64,000 nt of DNA from assembly GCF_007830515.1 (NCBI RefSeq), contig NZ_VLKT01000011.1, positions 1-64,000 of the forward strand, given 5' to 3'. Numbering within the stretch: the stretch's first letter is position 1; every line of letters starts with the position of its first letter. Below the pieces are notes generated by a model that worked only from the letters and a program-made list of their open reading frames with translations, made no database searches and was not told where the DNA came from. The translations under genes and the position numbers were made by a program. The stretch comes from Mesorhizobium tianshanense. Its GTDB lineage: Bacteria; Pseudomonadota; Alphaproteobacteria; Rhizobiales; Rhizobiaceae. Positions 6,983 through 13,642 of the stretch are shown piece by piece.

Positions 6983-8302
6983 TCAGTCAAAATTTGCATC
7001 GTTCAGCCAGCTGCCAGCGAACCCGGCGCGGCGCAATCCGGCCACGATGTACGGACAGCCGCGCATCAAGCGCCAAACCAGGCCGCTCAGGTAGTTCTCG
7101 ATCATCAGCACTATGGGTCCCTGATTGATGCCGAAGTGACAAGGCGACACCCACCACCCATACGGATTGCCGGGCTCGCCTGGATGAGTGGGATTGAAAG
7201 CCGCTTTGAAGCCGTATCTGTTGAACTGCTTCAACTTCGCCTGATGGATGCAGAAGTCGAGCGCCTCCAGGACTATCTCCGGAGCGAATGGCAATGAGGC
7301 GGCGACCGCCCAGGGAGCAAGTGTCCCGTCATCGGGTCCATGGGGAACGCCGCGCCCAACATAGTCGTAGAACTTCCGCCGGCTGCCGCTCAGCTTGAGA
7401 GTGGCCGGACCGGGTCCGTCGCTTGCGGTAATGCCCCAGCAATGCTCACCGTAACCCTCGAACTTGCGCGGGTTCATGATCGCATAGCATTGATGGAGGT
7501 AGGTCGCCCGGCGACTGTTCTCGAAGTAGTCGATACCCTTCTCCCGCATGAAGGCGTCCCGGATTCCGCGAAAGTCGACCCAGACATGCGACAGCTGATG
7601 AGCAAATAGCGGACCGGCATAGAGGTAATCGTAGCCGTAACAGCTCTCCCAGCGATAAGTCGATGTCCAGGCCGCGTAGCTGCTTTCAGGAAGCGGGTGG
7701 GTCGGCGACCCGAGACCCAGAATGTAGAGAAGCAGAGCCTCGTCGTAGCCTTCCCAGCGGCACTTGATGAAGCCGCCTTCAGGGGTCCAACCGTGCGTTA
7801 CGGTCTGATCCAGGTTCTGCGCCCACTGCCAGTCCGCGCGACGATAGAGTGCGTCAGCGAGCGTACGGATTTCCCGCTCGTCGGCTACTTCTGCGTCAAA
7901 GTACGCAGCCGCCGCCAGCGTGCCGGCCAGCAGGAGGGCGCTGTCGATCGTCGACAGATCGCAATGCCAGGCGCGACGGCCGGTCTGCATATCAAGGAAA
8001 TGATAGTAAAATCCCCGGTATCCGGTGGCGTCAGACCCCGGTCCCTGGGGACTCGTCCAGAAGAAACGGAGTGTAGCCAGAGTTCGTGCGACGGCTTCAT
8101 GCCGAGCCACGAATCCGCGCTCGACGGCGACGGGATAGCAGGCAAGAGCAAGGCCCGTCGCAGCGATGCTTGCCGGCCAATGCAAAGCAGTTTTGTCGCG
8201 GATGAGACCATTGGCCGGATTCACCTCGTCGCGAAAATAGTCGAAGGTCTCCTGCTGCAGCTACAGCAGTTCTTCGGTGCGGAGACTCGGCTTCGAGTTC
8301 AT
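6983..8302 (-). pseudogene. Glycoamylase-family (COG5368/GH144-like) protein with amber codon 14
   Basis: From GTG 8224 an open frame of 413 codons encodes a glycoside-hydrolase-like protein: ANGLIRDKTALHWPASIAATG, RGFYYHFLDMQTGRRAW and the EGYDEALLLYILGLGSPTHP block are hallmarks of the glycoamylase domain seen in beta-1,2-glucan enzymes. The natural start is the ATG at 8302, with an AGGAGGAG site ahead. From there codons 1-13 read in frame, codon 14 (8263-8261) is TAG, and the frame then continues with LQQETFDYFRDEVNPANGL, also typical of the family. So a single nonsense change, or a sequencing error, separates the ribosome binding site from the body. Reinitiation at GTG 8224 is possible but has no good site. 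The rest looks intact. Confidence 0.8.
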
Positions 8303-8522
8303 AATCTCCTCCTGGAGATCTCGCGTCGATAGTACGCGGCCGCGCCCGGAAGCCTTACCGACATTGCGTAGTGCTCACATCATGCCCATCGACGGCGCGC
8401 ACCTATAAGGCGCCAGACGCCAAGGGCGGTCGGCCGCCAAGTGATTCGGGCTCTCCGAACACCACGGCCGGATATTACGTCAGAGCCGACTTCGAACCTT
8501 GTCGGGCGAGCGATTGAACTAC

Positions 8523-9053
8523 TTAGCTCGCATTCCCCGCCAGCCGGCTCGTGAGATGCTCGAGCCAGTGGTCAAGCGAAAGCCTGCCCGGACCCCAAGC
8601 CATTATGCCGAGCGCCATGGCCGCCCATGTCACATGGATCGGCCAGCCGTCAGGCACCGTGAGCTGTATGACTATGGTCATGACAAGAAGTCCCAAGGCG
8701 GCAAAGCGCGAGAAAAGGCCGAGCACAAGCAGGATGGGCAGCAGTATCTCGGCCGAGCCGGATGCGAATGCGATCACAGCTGGCGCCGGGAAGGGATAAG
8801 GGCCGCCCGGGAGGTGCAACCGGAACTCCGAGCTGAACAGAAACACCGCGACGTCGTTTAGCTGCAAAAAGCCGTCCCATTTGTTGACGCCAGAACGCCA
8901 AAACGGCACCGCAAGACCAAAACGCAAGGCGAATTGGGTGAGCGACGGTTGGGCAATGGCCCTAACGACGGCGGTTACCCGCTCGCCAACATCGATGATC
9001 CGGCTCTGTCCTTTGTCATCGGCAAGCTGCGGTTCACTAGCCATCTCCGTCAT
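8523..9053 (-). CDS. DoxX-family membrane protein of the bufferin operon
   Basis: A 176-residue DoxX/terminal-quinol-oxidase-subunit-like protein with four membrane segments. Family signatures seen are LRFGLAVPFWRSGVNKWDGF and FASGSAEILLPILLVLGLFSR. It is the last gene of the bufA-bufB-bufC-doxX operon and its start overlaps bufC by 4 bases. DoxX-like proteins close many bufferin-type operons, where a redox or metal-related membrane role is suspected but not proven. It is probably controlled by the sigma-F-type promoter at 11182-11207. Confidence 0.88.
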   Translation of the reverse strand: MTEMASEPQLADDKGQSRIIDVGERVTAVVRAIAQPSLTQFALRFGLAVPFWRSGVNKWDGFLQLNDVAVFLFSSEFRLHLPGGPYPFPAPAVIAFASGSAEILLPILLVLGLFSRFAALGLLVMTIVIQLTVPDGWPIHVTWAAMALGIMAWGPGRLSLDHWLEHLTSRLAGNAS

Positions 9054-9853
9054 CCTCCGAACTTAAAGTCGCTGAATGCACCCGCCGCGAGAACTCCGGC
9101 AATATTCGCGGGAAGGTCGAACGTCGAACTGTCTGCCATAGCAGCAGACGCGGCAGCACCCAGCGGCTCGCCCGACATTAGATGCGTGAGAAAGACCGCG
9201 CCGCCGGATGGAAGCTGCCTGACGGCGACTTCGAGCTTGGGTCGCGTTACCAATGCATCCTCCGGGTCGGCCGCCTCGATCTGTCCGACGGGATCGCTGC
9301 CGCGGTTCGCTGAGAAGATCGTGACTGCCGGATAGCGTGAGCGGACGATGCGCGTAGCCGGATGGGGTAACAAAACGGTGTCGCCCAAGTGCTCCGGGGG
9401 GATCGACCCAAAGGCCTGCGGCGTCAACGGCTCGGCATCGGAGGCGTGGTACGCGTCGAGCCATGCCCGTTCGATCCGTGCCACATCGGACATCCAGGGC
9501 AGCGATTGTGCGTGTTCGTAGCGTTCGATGAAGTCGGGAAAGTCGCGACCATATTCGAACAGAAGCGGTGAACCCGGCGGCGTGGCGCGCACGTGAAAGC
9601 GCGCCATTGCGCGAAAGAACTCAATGCCGGTGATGCGCTGGGTAGCGGGAAAGATGGCCGCAAGCGCATTGATGAGGCTGACCGTGACGTTGTTTCGGTA
9701 CACGTTGTAGCGCTTGGCCGCCGCCTTTCCGTGTGGGCCGGCGACAACAGGAGGCGTCTCGCGATCGGGATCCAGCAGGGCCCGGGCAAACATCTCGGGG
9801 AAAGAGGAATCCGGACCGGAACCGCCCGGCCAGCCAGGTTCAATGGGACGCAC
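9050..9853 (-). CDS. bufC: BufC/HvfC-type partner protein (DUF2063)
   Basis: A 267-residue protein whose N-terminal half is the DUF2063 domain: [26 protein letters not shown], then [20 protein letters not shown]. The C-terminal half is a second variable domain. In characterised systems this protein is the partner of the MNIO enzyme BufB/HvfB and helps recognise or deliver the precursor peptide. The gene overlaps bufB at its 5' end by 14 bases and doxX at its 3' end by 4, so the operon is tightly coupled. Confidence 0.88.
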   Translation of the reverse strand: MRPIEPGWPGGSGPDSSFPEMFARALLDPDRETPPVVAGPHGKAAAKRYNVYRNNVTVSLINALAAIFPATQRITGIEFFRAMARFHVRATPPGSPLLFEYGRDFPDFIERYEHAQSLPWMSDVARIERAWLDAYHASDAEPLTPQAFGSIPPEHLGDTVLLPHPATRIVRSRYPAVTIFSANRGSDPVGQIEAADPEDALVTRPKLEVAVRQLPSGGAVFLTHLMSGEPLGAAASAAMADSSTFDLPANIAGVLAAGAFSDFKFGG

Positions 9854-10766
9854 GGATCCGCTCCTGTGCGACCGCGTCCGCGTGCCGGTCGAGTATCGTT
9901 TGCGCGGCGGCAGCCTCGGCCCGAAGCACCGGCCAGTCTGGAATTTCGCTGTCCCACTCGATCAGCGTCGGCCTTGGTCCGCATCGGCCGATGACGAGGT
10001 CGTAGAGTTTCCAGACCGCATCTGCGACCGGACAGTCGTGGCTATCGATAAGCAGAAGGTCACCCTCGTCGTCCGTCTGCCGCGCATGCCCTGCCAGGTG
10101 GATTTCCCCGACCTGATCCAACGGAAAGGCTGCGAGATAAGCCAGCGGCGAGTAGCCGTGGTTCGTTGCCGAGACAAAAACGTTGCTCACGTCGAGCAGG
10201 AGCCCGCAGCCCGTTCTCCGGGCGATTTCGCGAATGAAACCAGTCTCGCACATCGTCGATTCCGGGAAGACGACATAGGTCGACGGGTTCTCCAGAAGGA
10301 TCGGACGACCGATCGCCGCCTGCACTTCGTCGATGTGATCTGCGACGCGCGCAAGTGTTGCCGGCGTATAGGGCAACGGCAGCAGATCGTTGAAGAAGGT
10401 CGTGTCGTGGGTCGACCAGGCGAGGTGCTCTGAAACAAGCGCCGGCTCGTATCGGTCGACGAGCGCCTTGAAGCGCTTGAGATGGGTCTTGTCGATCGGC
10501 TGCGGCCCGCCGATCGACATGCAGACGCCGTGGAGCGACACCGGGTGGTCTCGACGGATCCGGGTCAGTGCGTCGTGGGGCGGCCCGCCGGCACCCATGT
10601 AGTTTTCGGCGTGAACCTCGAAAAAACCTTCCAGTTTCCCCTCGGCCAGGATCGCCGGCAGATGCTCATGCTTGAAGCTGGTGCCGGCAAAGCCGACGAT
10701 CGGATGGGCCGGAAAGCGCGAGGTTGCTGAAGTCCGTGACGCCCCGTGGTTAGCCAGATCGTTCAT
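9840..10766 (-). CDS. bufB: MNIO-family (DUF692) peptide-modifying enzyme BufB
   Basis: A 308-residue multinuclear non-heme iron-dependent oxidative enzyme with the TIM-barrel pattern of DUF692. Likely metal ligands lie in [56 protein letters not shown] and [10 protein letters not shown]. Enzymes of this family convert cysteines in bufferin precursors to oxazolone/thioamide-type groups that bind copper. It sits directly after the precursor gene bufA and before bufC. All expected His/Asp/Glu/Asn motifs are present and the length is normal, so it should be active. Confidence 0.92.
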   Translation of the reverse strand: MNDLANHGASRTSATSRFPAHPIVGFAGTSFKHEHLPAILAEGKLEGFFEVHAENYMGAGGPPHDALTRIRRDHPVSLHGVCMSIGGPQPIDKTHLKRFKALVDRYEPALVSEHLAWSTHDTTFFNDLLPLPYTPATLARVADHIDEVQAAIGRPILLENPSTYVVFPESTMCETGFIREIARRTGCGLLLDVSNVFVSATNHGYSPLAYLAAFPLDQVGEIHLAGHARQTDDEGDLLLIDSHDCPVADAVWKLYDLVIGRCGPRPTLIEWDSEIPDWPVLRAEAAAAQTILDRHADAVAQERIRASH

Positions 10767-10799
10767 CGCCTCCTCCGCTTTCCGGCGCTTTGATTTCGC

Positions 10800-11123
10800 T
10801 TACGATGGAACGTCGCGCGTCAGCGGCTCCGTCGACCCCGTCCGGTCACCAGGCACCTTGATGTTGGCGCAGGTTCCGCCCTGAACGAGCGACCAGGCAT
10901 TGCCCTGGAAGTCGACTGTCGAGGTGCCCTGGCAAGTCGTACCGGGTCCTGCCGCGCAGTCGTTCATGCCGGCGAGAGAAACGCCGTAGCACTTCTCCTT
11001 ACCGGCGGCCATGGCCGCCTTTTCTTCGTCCTTGGTCATTGGCCCGGCGGACGCGAAAGACGCCAGCGCGGTCGCGACCGCGCCGGCCAAGACGGAAGCG
11101 CTTATGGTCGATCTGATGGACAT
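10800..11123 (-). CDS. bufA: Bufferin precursor peptide BufA (DUF2282 type)
   Basis: A 107-residue precursor with a Sec signal peptide ([20 protein letters not shown], cleavage near residue 27). Four cysteines (45, 56, 64, 85) lie in the DUF2282 pattern [16 protein letters not shown]...TTC...GGTC. ATG 11123 has GGAGG 9 bases upstream and gives the signal sequence directly. In known bufferins such cysteines are modified by the MNIO enzyme and the periplasmic product sequesters copper. It is the first gene of the operon, and a GTAACC-N16-CGAA promoter lies 59 bases upstream, consistent with sigma-F control as in Caulobacter. Confidence 0.9.
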   Translation of the reverse strand: MSIRSTISASVLAGAVATALASFASAGPMTKDEEKAAMAAGKEKCYGVSLAGMNDCAAGPGTTCQGTSTVDFQGNAWSLVQGGTCANIKVPGDRTGSTEPLTRDVPS

Positions 11124-11181
11124 GAGATGAATCCTCCAATTGGGGTTTTCGCACGCGGATTGCGGCGTGCGTGACAGATAA

Positions 11182-11207
11182 TTCGGCTGAAACGGGCCAC
11201 AGGTTAC
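11182..11207 (-). promoter_or_regulatory. Sigma-F-type promoter of the bufferin operon
   Basis: On the minus strand GTAACC (11207-11202), exactly 16 bases, then CGAA (11185-11182). This is the -35/-10 arrangement reported for the Caulobacter heavy-metal sigma factor SigF. It is 59 bases upstream of bufA. Confidence 0.82.
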
Positions 11208-11256
11208 GCCGACCCGACACACGGTTTTGTGATCTCGGCCCCGCTGAACGCGGAGC

Positions 11257-11282
11257 GTAACTTTCTGTCATCGACTAGCGAA
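11257..11282 (+). promoter_or_regulatory. Sigma-F-type promoter upstream of orphan nrsF
   Basis: GTAACT (11257-11262), 16 bases, CGAA (11279-11282) on the plus strand, about 105 bases ahead of the orphan nrsF. It is arranged back to back with the bufA promoter, 50 bases away. Confidence 0.78.
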
Positions 11283-11388
11283 ATATTGCGAGGAAGCTTC
11301 GTAGGTCGGCTCCGCGAATGACTCAGTGCTCGCAGGTCGACATTGTTCGGCCGTCCAAGGCGGCTGAGCCAGTTATCTCGTGGTGGCG

Positions 11389-12027
11389 ATGGACACGATC
11401 AGACTCATCGAGACCCTTGCGGGAGACAGGCGGCAGTGGCCCCCTGACCCTACCCTCGCCTTACGACGTGCGGCTGTCCTTGCGACCGCAATTGCGGCAG
11501 CCATTATCCTCCTGACGTTCAGCATCAGGCTCGATCTGGCTATTGTCGCCAAGACACCGGAGTTCGCGTGGAGGCTCGCCTCGACCGCCTCGCTGGGCGT
11601 GAGCGCATTCTGCCTGGTCTTGAGGCTGTCTCGACCGGGGAACGATTGGCGGCCCGCCGCTGCAAATCTGACGGTTGCGCCCACGCTGCTCGCGATGGGG
11701 ATTGTTGTCGCCGACTTCCTTCCGCGGTCGGCGATGCTGTCCGCCGTATCGACCAATCCAAACGGCTTCGTCTGCCTTGCCGGCATCGTTCTGGCCGGCC
11801 TTGCCCCCCTTGGCATCGTCGTTGCAGCACTCCGGCAGGGAGCACCAACACATCCGGCCACGGCGGGGGCGGCTGCGGGGCTTTTGGCAGGCGGCATCGC
11901 CGCTACCTTCTTCGCAGCTCACTGCGCGAGCGATTCATTACTGTTCGTGGCCACGTGGTACACGTTCGCCAGCGCGATACTGGCTGCGCTGGGAGCGACG
12001 GTCGCTCATCGACTGATCCGTTGGTAG
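11389..12027 (+). CDS. nrsF: NrsF-family (DUF1109) membrane anti-sigma factor, without adjacent sigma gene
   Basis: A 212-residue protein with six predicted membrane segments and a short polar N-terminus (MDTIRLIETLAGDRRQWPPD). The helices include the LGVSAFCLVLRLSRPGNDW and VCLAGIVLAGLAPLGIVVAALRQGAPTHP stretches typical of NrsF/DUF1109. NrsF proteins hold SigF-type sigma factors at the membrane until metal or chromate stress. ATG 11389 is preferred over GTG 11380 because it gives the usual MDT start; no good ribosome site distinguishes them. A second nrsF lies at 18474 beside its sigma gene. This copy has its own sigma-F promoter, but the next gene is merR on the other strand, so its sigma partner is elsewhere or lost. 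Confidence 0.85.
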   Translation: MDTIRLIETLAGDRRQWPPDPTLALRRAAVLATAIAAAIILLTFSIRLDLAIVAKTPEFAWRLASTASLGVSAFCLVLRLSRPGNDWRPAAANLTVAPTLLAMGIVVADFLPRSAMLSAVSTNPNGFVCLAGIVLAGLAPLGIVVAALRQGAPTHPATAGAAAGLLAGGIAATFFAAHCASDSLLFVATWYTFASAILAALGATVAHRLIRW

Positions 12028-12122
12028 GATCCGCAACCTCATCCGCCTGGAATTGTAGGCTGCCGAGCGCGCCGGCGAGTCGTAGATATCGGTATGCGCG
12101 AGCTGAACGCAACCCCTTGCGG

Positions 12123-12566
12123 TCAGGGGCTGGTCCTATGATAGCCAGTTCCATCGCGAAACAGCGTCTCGATCAGCGGGCATTCCGGCCGCGTGCCGCC
12201 GGCGCATTGGGCCACAACGTCCTTCAGCACTCTTTCCATGCGCTTCAGATCGGTGATCTTTGCCCGCACGTCGTCGAGATGCGCCGCGGCGACGGCGCTC
12301 GCTTCAGCGCAAGGCTGGTCGCGTTCGTCGACGAGACGCAGCAGCTCACGGATTTCATCGAGAGAGAAGCCGAGTTCACGCGCCCGCAGTACGAAGCGAA
12401 GGCGCCGCTCGTGCGTCGTGTCGTAGCTCCGATAGCCAGCCGCCGTGCGCGGCGGCTCGGGCAAGAGCCCGACCTTCTCGTAATAGCGCACGGTCTCCAG
12501 ATTGCTGCCCGTCCGCCGCGCGAGCTCAGCCCGCTGCAAGCCCTTCACGCCAGCGTGATCGCGCAT
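12123..12566 (-). CDS. merR: Mercury-responsive MerR activator/repressor
   Basis: 147 residues. The N-terminal MerR HTH reads AELARRTGSNLETVRYYEKV and GLLPEPPRTAAGYRSY, followed by the dimerisation helix. Three cysteines in the mercury positions, C86 (QPCAEA), C121 (VVAQC) and C129 (RPECPLIE), match the Hg(II)-binding set C82/C117/C126 of Tn501 MerR. ATG 12566 is preceded by GAGGGAG. It is transcribed divergently from merT, and a classic MerR operator with a long 19-bp promoter spacer lies between them. Confidence 0.95.
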   Translation of the reverse strand: MRDHAGVKGLQRAELARRTGSNLETVRYYEKVGLLPEPPRTAAGYRSYDTTHERRLRFVLRARELGFSLDEIRELLRLVDERDQPCAEASAVAAAHLDDVRAKITDLKRMERVLKDVVAQCAGGTRPECPLIETLFRDGTGYHRTSP

Positions 12567-12579
12567 CGCAAACTCCCTC

Positions 12580-12610
12580 TTGACCCTGTAGTTGCTACAG
12601 ACTGCATGGT
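12580..12610 (+). promoter_or_regulatory. mer operator/promoter with 19-bp spacer
   Basis: The -35 element TTGACC (12580-12585) is followed by the perfect dyad CTGTAG-TTG-CTACAG (12586-12600), then -10-like CATGGT at 12605-12610. The spacer is 19 bp. This is the standard MerR architecture, where the activator untwists an over-long spacer when mercury is bound. It drives merTPF-merBA. Confidence 0.88.
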
Positions 12611-12651
12611 ACGAGGCTATGAGGATTTCGGCAATCACAATGAGGTCGGAC

Positions 12652-13077
12652 ATGGATGCAGAGCGATTTGGAACGGCAGGGGTCGCACGGGCAGAAGCGG
12701 AGGTCTCAGCGTCGCAGCAAAGCGCGGTGGGACGGCAGCGCCTGATCGCCGTTGGCGGCCTCCTCGGCGCGCTCGCGGCCTCTTCCTGCTGCATCGTCCC
12801 ACTCGTCCTGTTCAGCCTCGGCATCGGCGGCGCCTGGATCGGCAATCTGACCGCGCTGGCGCCCTACAAGCCATTGTTCGTCACAGGAACAGCAGGCGTC
12901 CTCGGCTACGGCTTCTATCTCGTCTACTGGAAGCCACGGCGAGCCTGCGCCGACGACGCTGCCTGCGCGCGCCCAATCTCCAATCGCTTTGTTCAGATCG
13001 CGCTCTGGATCGCAACGGTTCTCGTCGCGGCTGCCTTCGCCTTCGACTACGTCGCCTCGCTGCTGCTTTCCGCCTGA
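12652..13077 (+). CDS. merT: Mercuric ion transport protein MerT
   Basis: An inner-membrane Hg(II) importer of 141 residues with three membrane helices. The paired cysteines in helix 1 (C46-C47, ASSCCIVPLVLFSLGIGGAW) and the cytoplasmic-loop pair C99/C105 (RRACADDAACARP) are both present, the two relay sites known in MerT. ATG 12652 is chosen from several in-frame ATGs because GAGG precedes it by 6 bases. This gives an N-terminal extension of about 28 polar residues, longer than in Tn501. First gene of the mer operon. Confidence 0.93.
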   Translation: MDAERFGTAGVARAEAEVSASQQSAVGRQRLIAVGGLLGALAASSCCIVPLVLFSLGIGGAWIGNLTALAPYKPLFVTGTAGVLGYGFYLVYWKPRRACADDAACARPISNRFVQIALWIATVLVAAAFAFDYVASLLLSA

Positions 13078-13098
13078 CGCCAAGAGGAGACCTGCCCG

Positions 13099-13392
13099 AT
13101 GAACAAGCTTTTGAGCACGCTCACCCTGATCGGCTCGATCATGGCGCCTTCGGCCGCCTTCGCCGCTGAACGCACCGTTACTTTCGCCGTCGACAACATG
13201 TACTGCGCTTCCTGCCCCTACATCGTGAAGACCTCGATGGCAGCGGTCCCCGGGGTCTCGGATGTGGTCGTCTCATTCGAGGCCCAGACCGCGACCGTCA
13301 CCTTCGAAGACACGAAGACGAACTCCGACGCCATCGCGGCTGCCAGCGCCAATGCCGGCTATCCCGCACACCCTCGGCAACAGGGCAGCTGA
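13099..13392 (+). CDS. merP: Periplasmic mercury-binding protein MerP
   Basis: 97 residues with a cleavable signal peptide (about 1-23, ending AAFAAE) and one heavy-metal-associated domain. The metal site is DNMYCASCPYIVK with C36 and C39; the usual GMTC is replaced by NMYC, as in many alphaproteobacterial MerP proteins. It passes periplasmic Hg(II) to MerT or MerF. An AAGAGGAG site precedes ATG 13099. Confidence 0.93.
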   Translation: MNKLLSTLTLIGSIMAPSAAFAAERTVTFAVDNMYCASCPYIVKTSMAAVPGVSDVVVSFEAQTATVTFEDTKTNSDAIAAASANAGYPAHPRQQGS

Positions 13393-13393
13393 G

Positions 13394-13642
13394 ATGAACG
13401 ACCGCGCCCTGCTCCGCACAGGCGCGGCGGGCGCCCTCATCGCTGCGTTCTGCTGCGCGACACCCATTCTTGCCGTTCTCCTGCCGCTTGCCGGTCTGGG
13501 CGCGTGGCTCGCCAGTGCGGATATGGTGGCGTTTTCACTGCTCGCCGGCAGCCTGGGACTCATAGCGTGGGGCTTCTACCGCCGCCGGTCCAATGCGGCC
13601 TGCGGCGAGAACAAGGACCATAAGGAAAGCCTGAAGCCATGA
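13394..13642 (+). CDS. merF: Mercury transporter MerF
   Basis: An 82-residue, two-helix Hg(II) importer. The first helix bears vicinal cysteines C20-C21 (IAAFCCATPILAVLLP). A further cysteine (C70, NAACGENKD) follows the second helix, whereas classic MerF has a second CC pair. It starts one base after the merP stop codon and overlaps the fusion gene by 4 bases (ATGA), so it is in the same coupled operon. Confidence 0.88.
   Translation: MNDRALLRTGAAGALIAAFCCATPILAVLLPLAGLGAWLASADMVAFSLLAGSLGLIAWGFYRRRSNAACGENKDHKESLKP

Noticed and set aside
11568..13169. Plus-strand open frame of 533 codons across nrsF, merR and merT
   Set aside because: It overlaps three well-supported genes in other frames, has an arginine-rich shadow composition and contains no domain.
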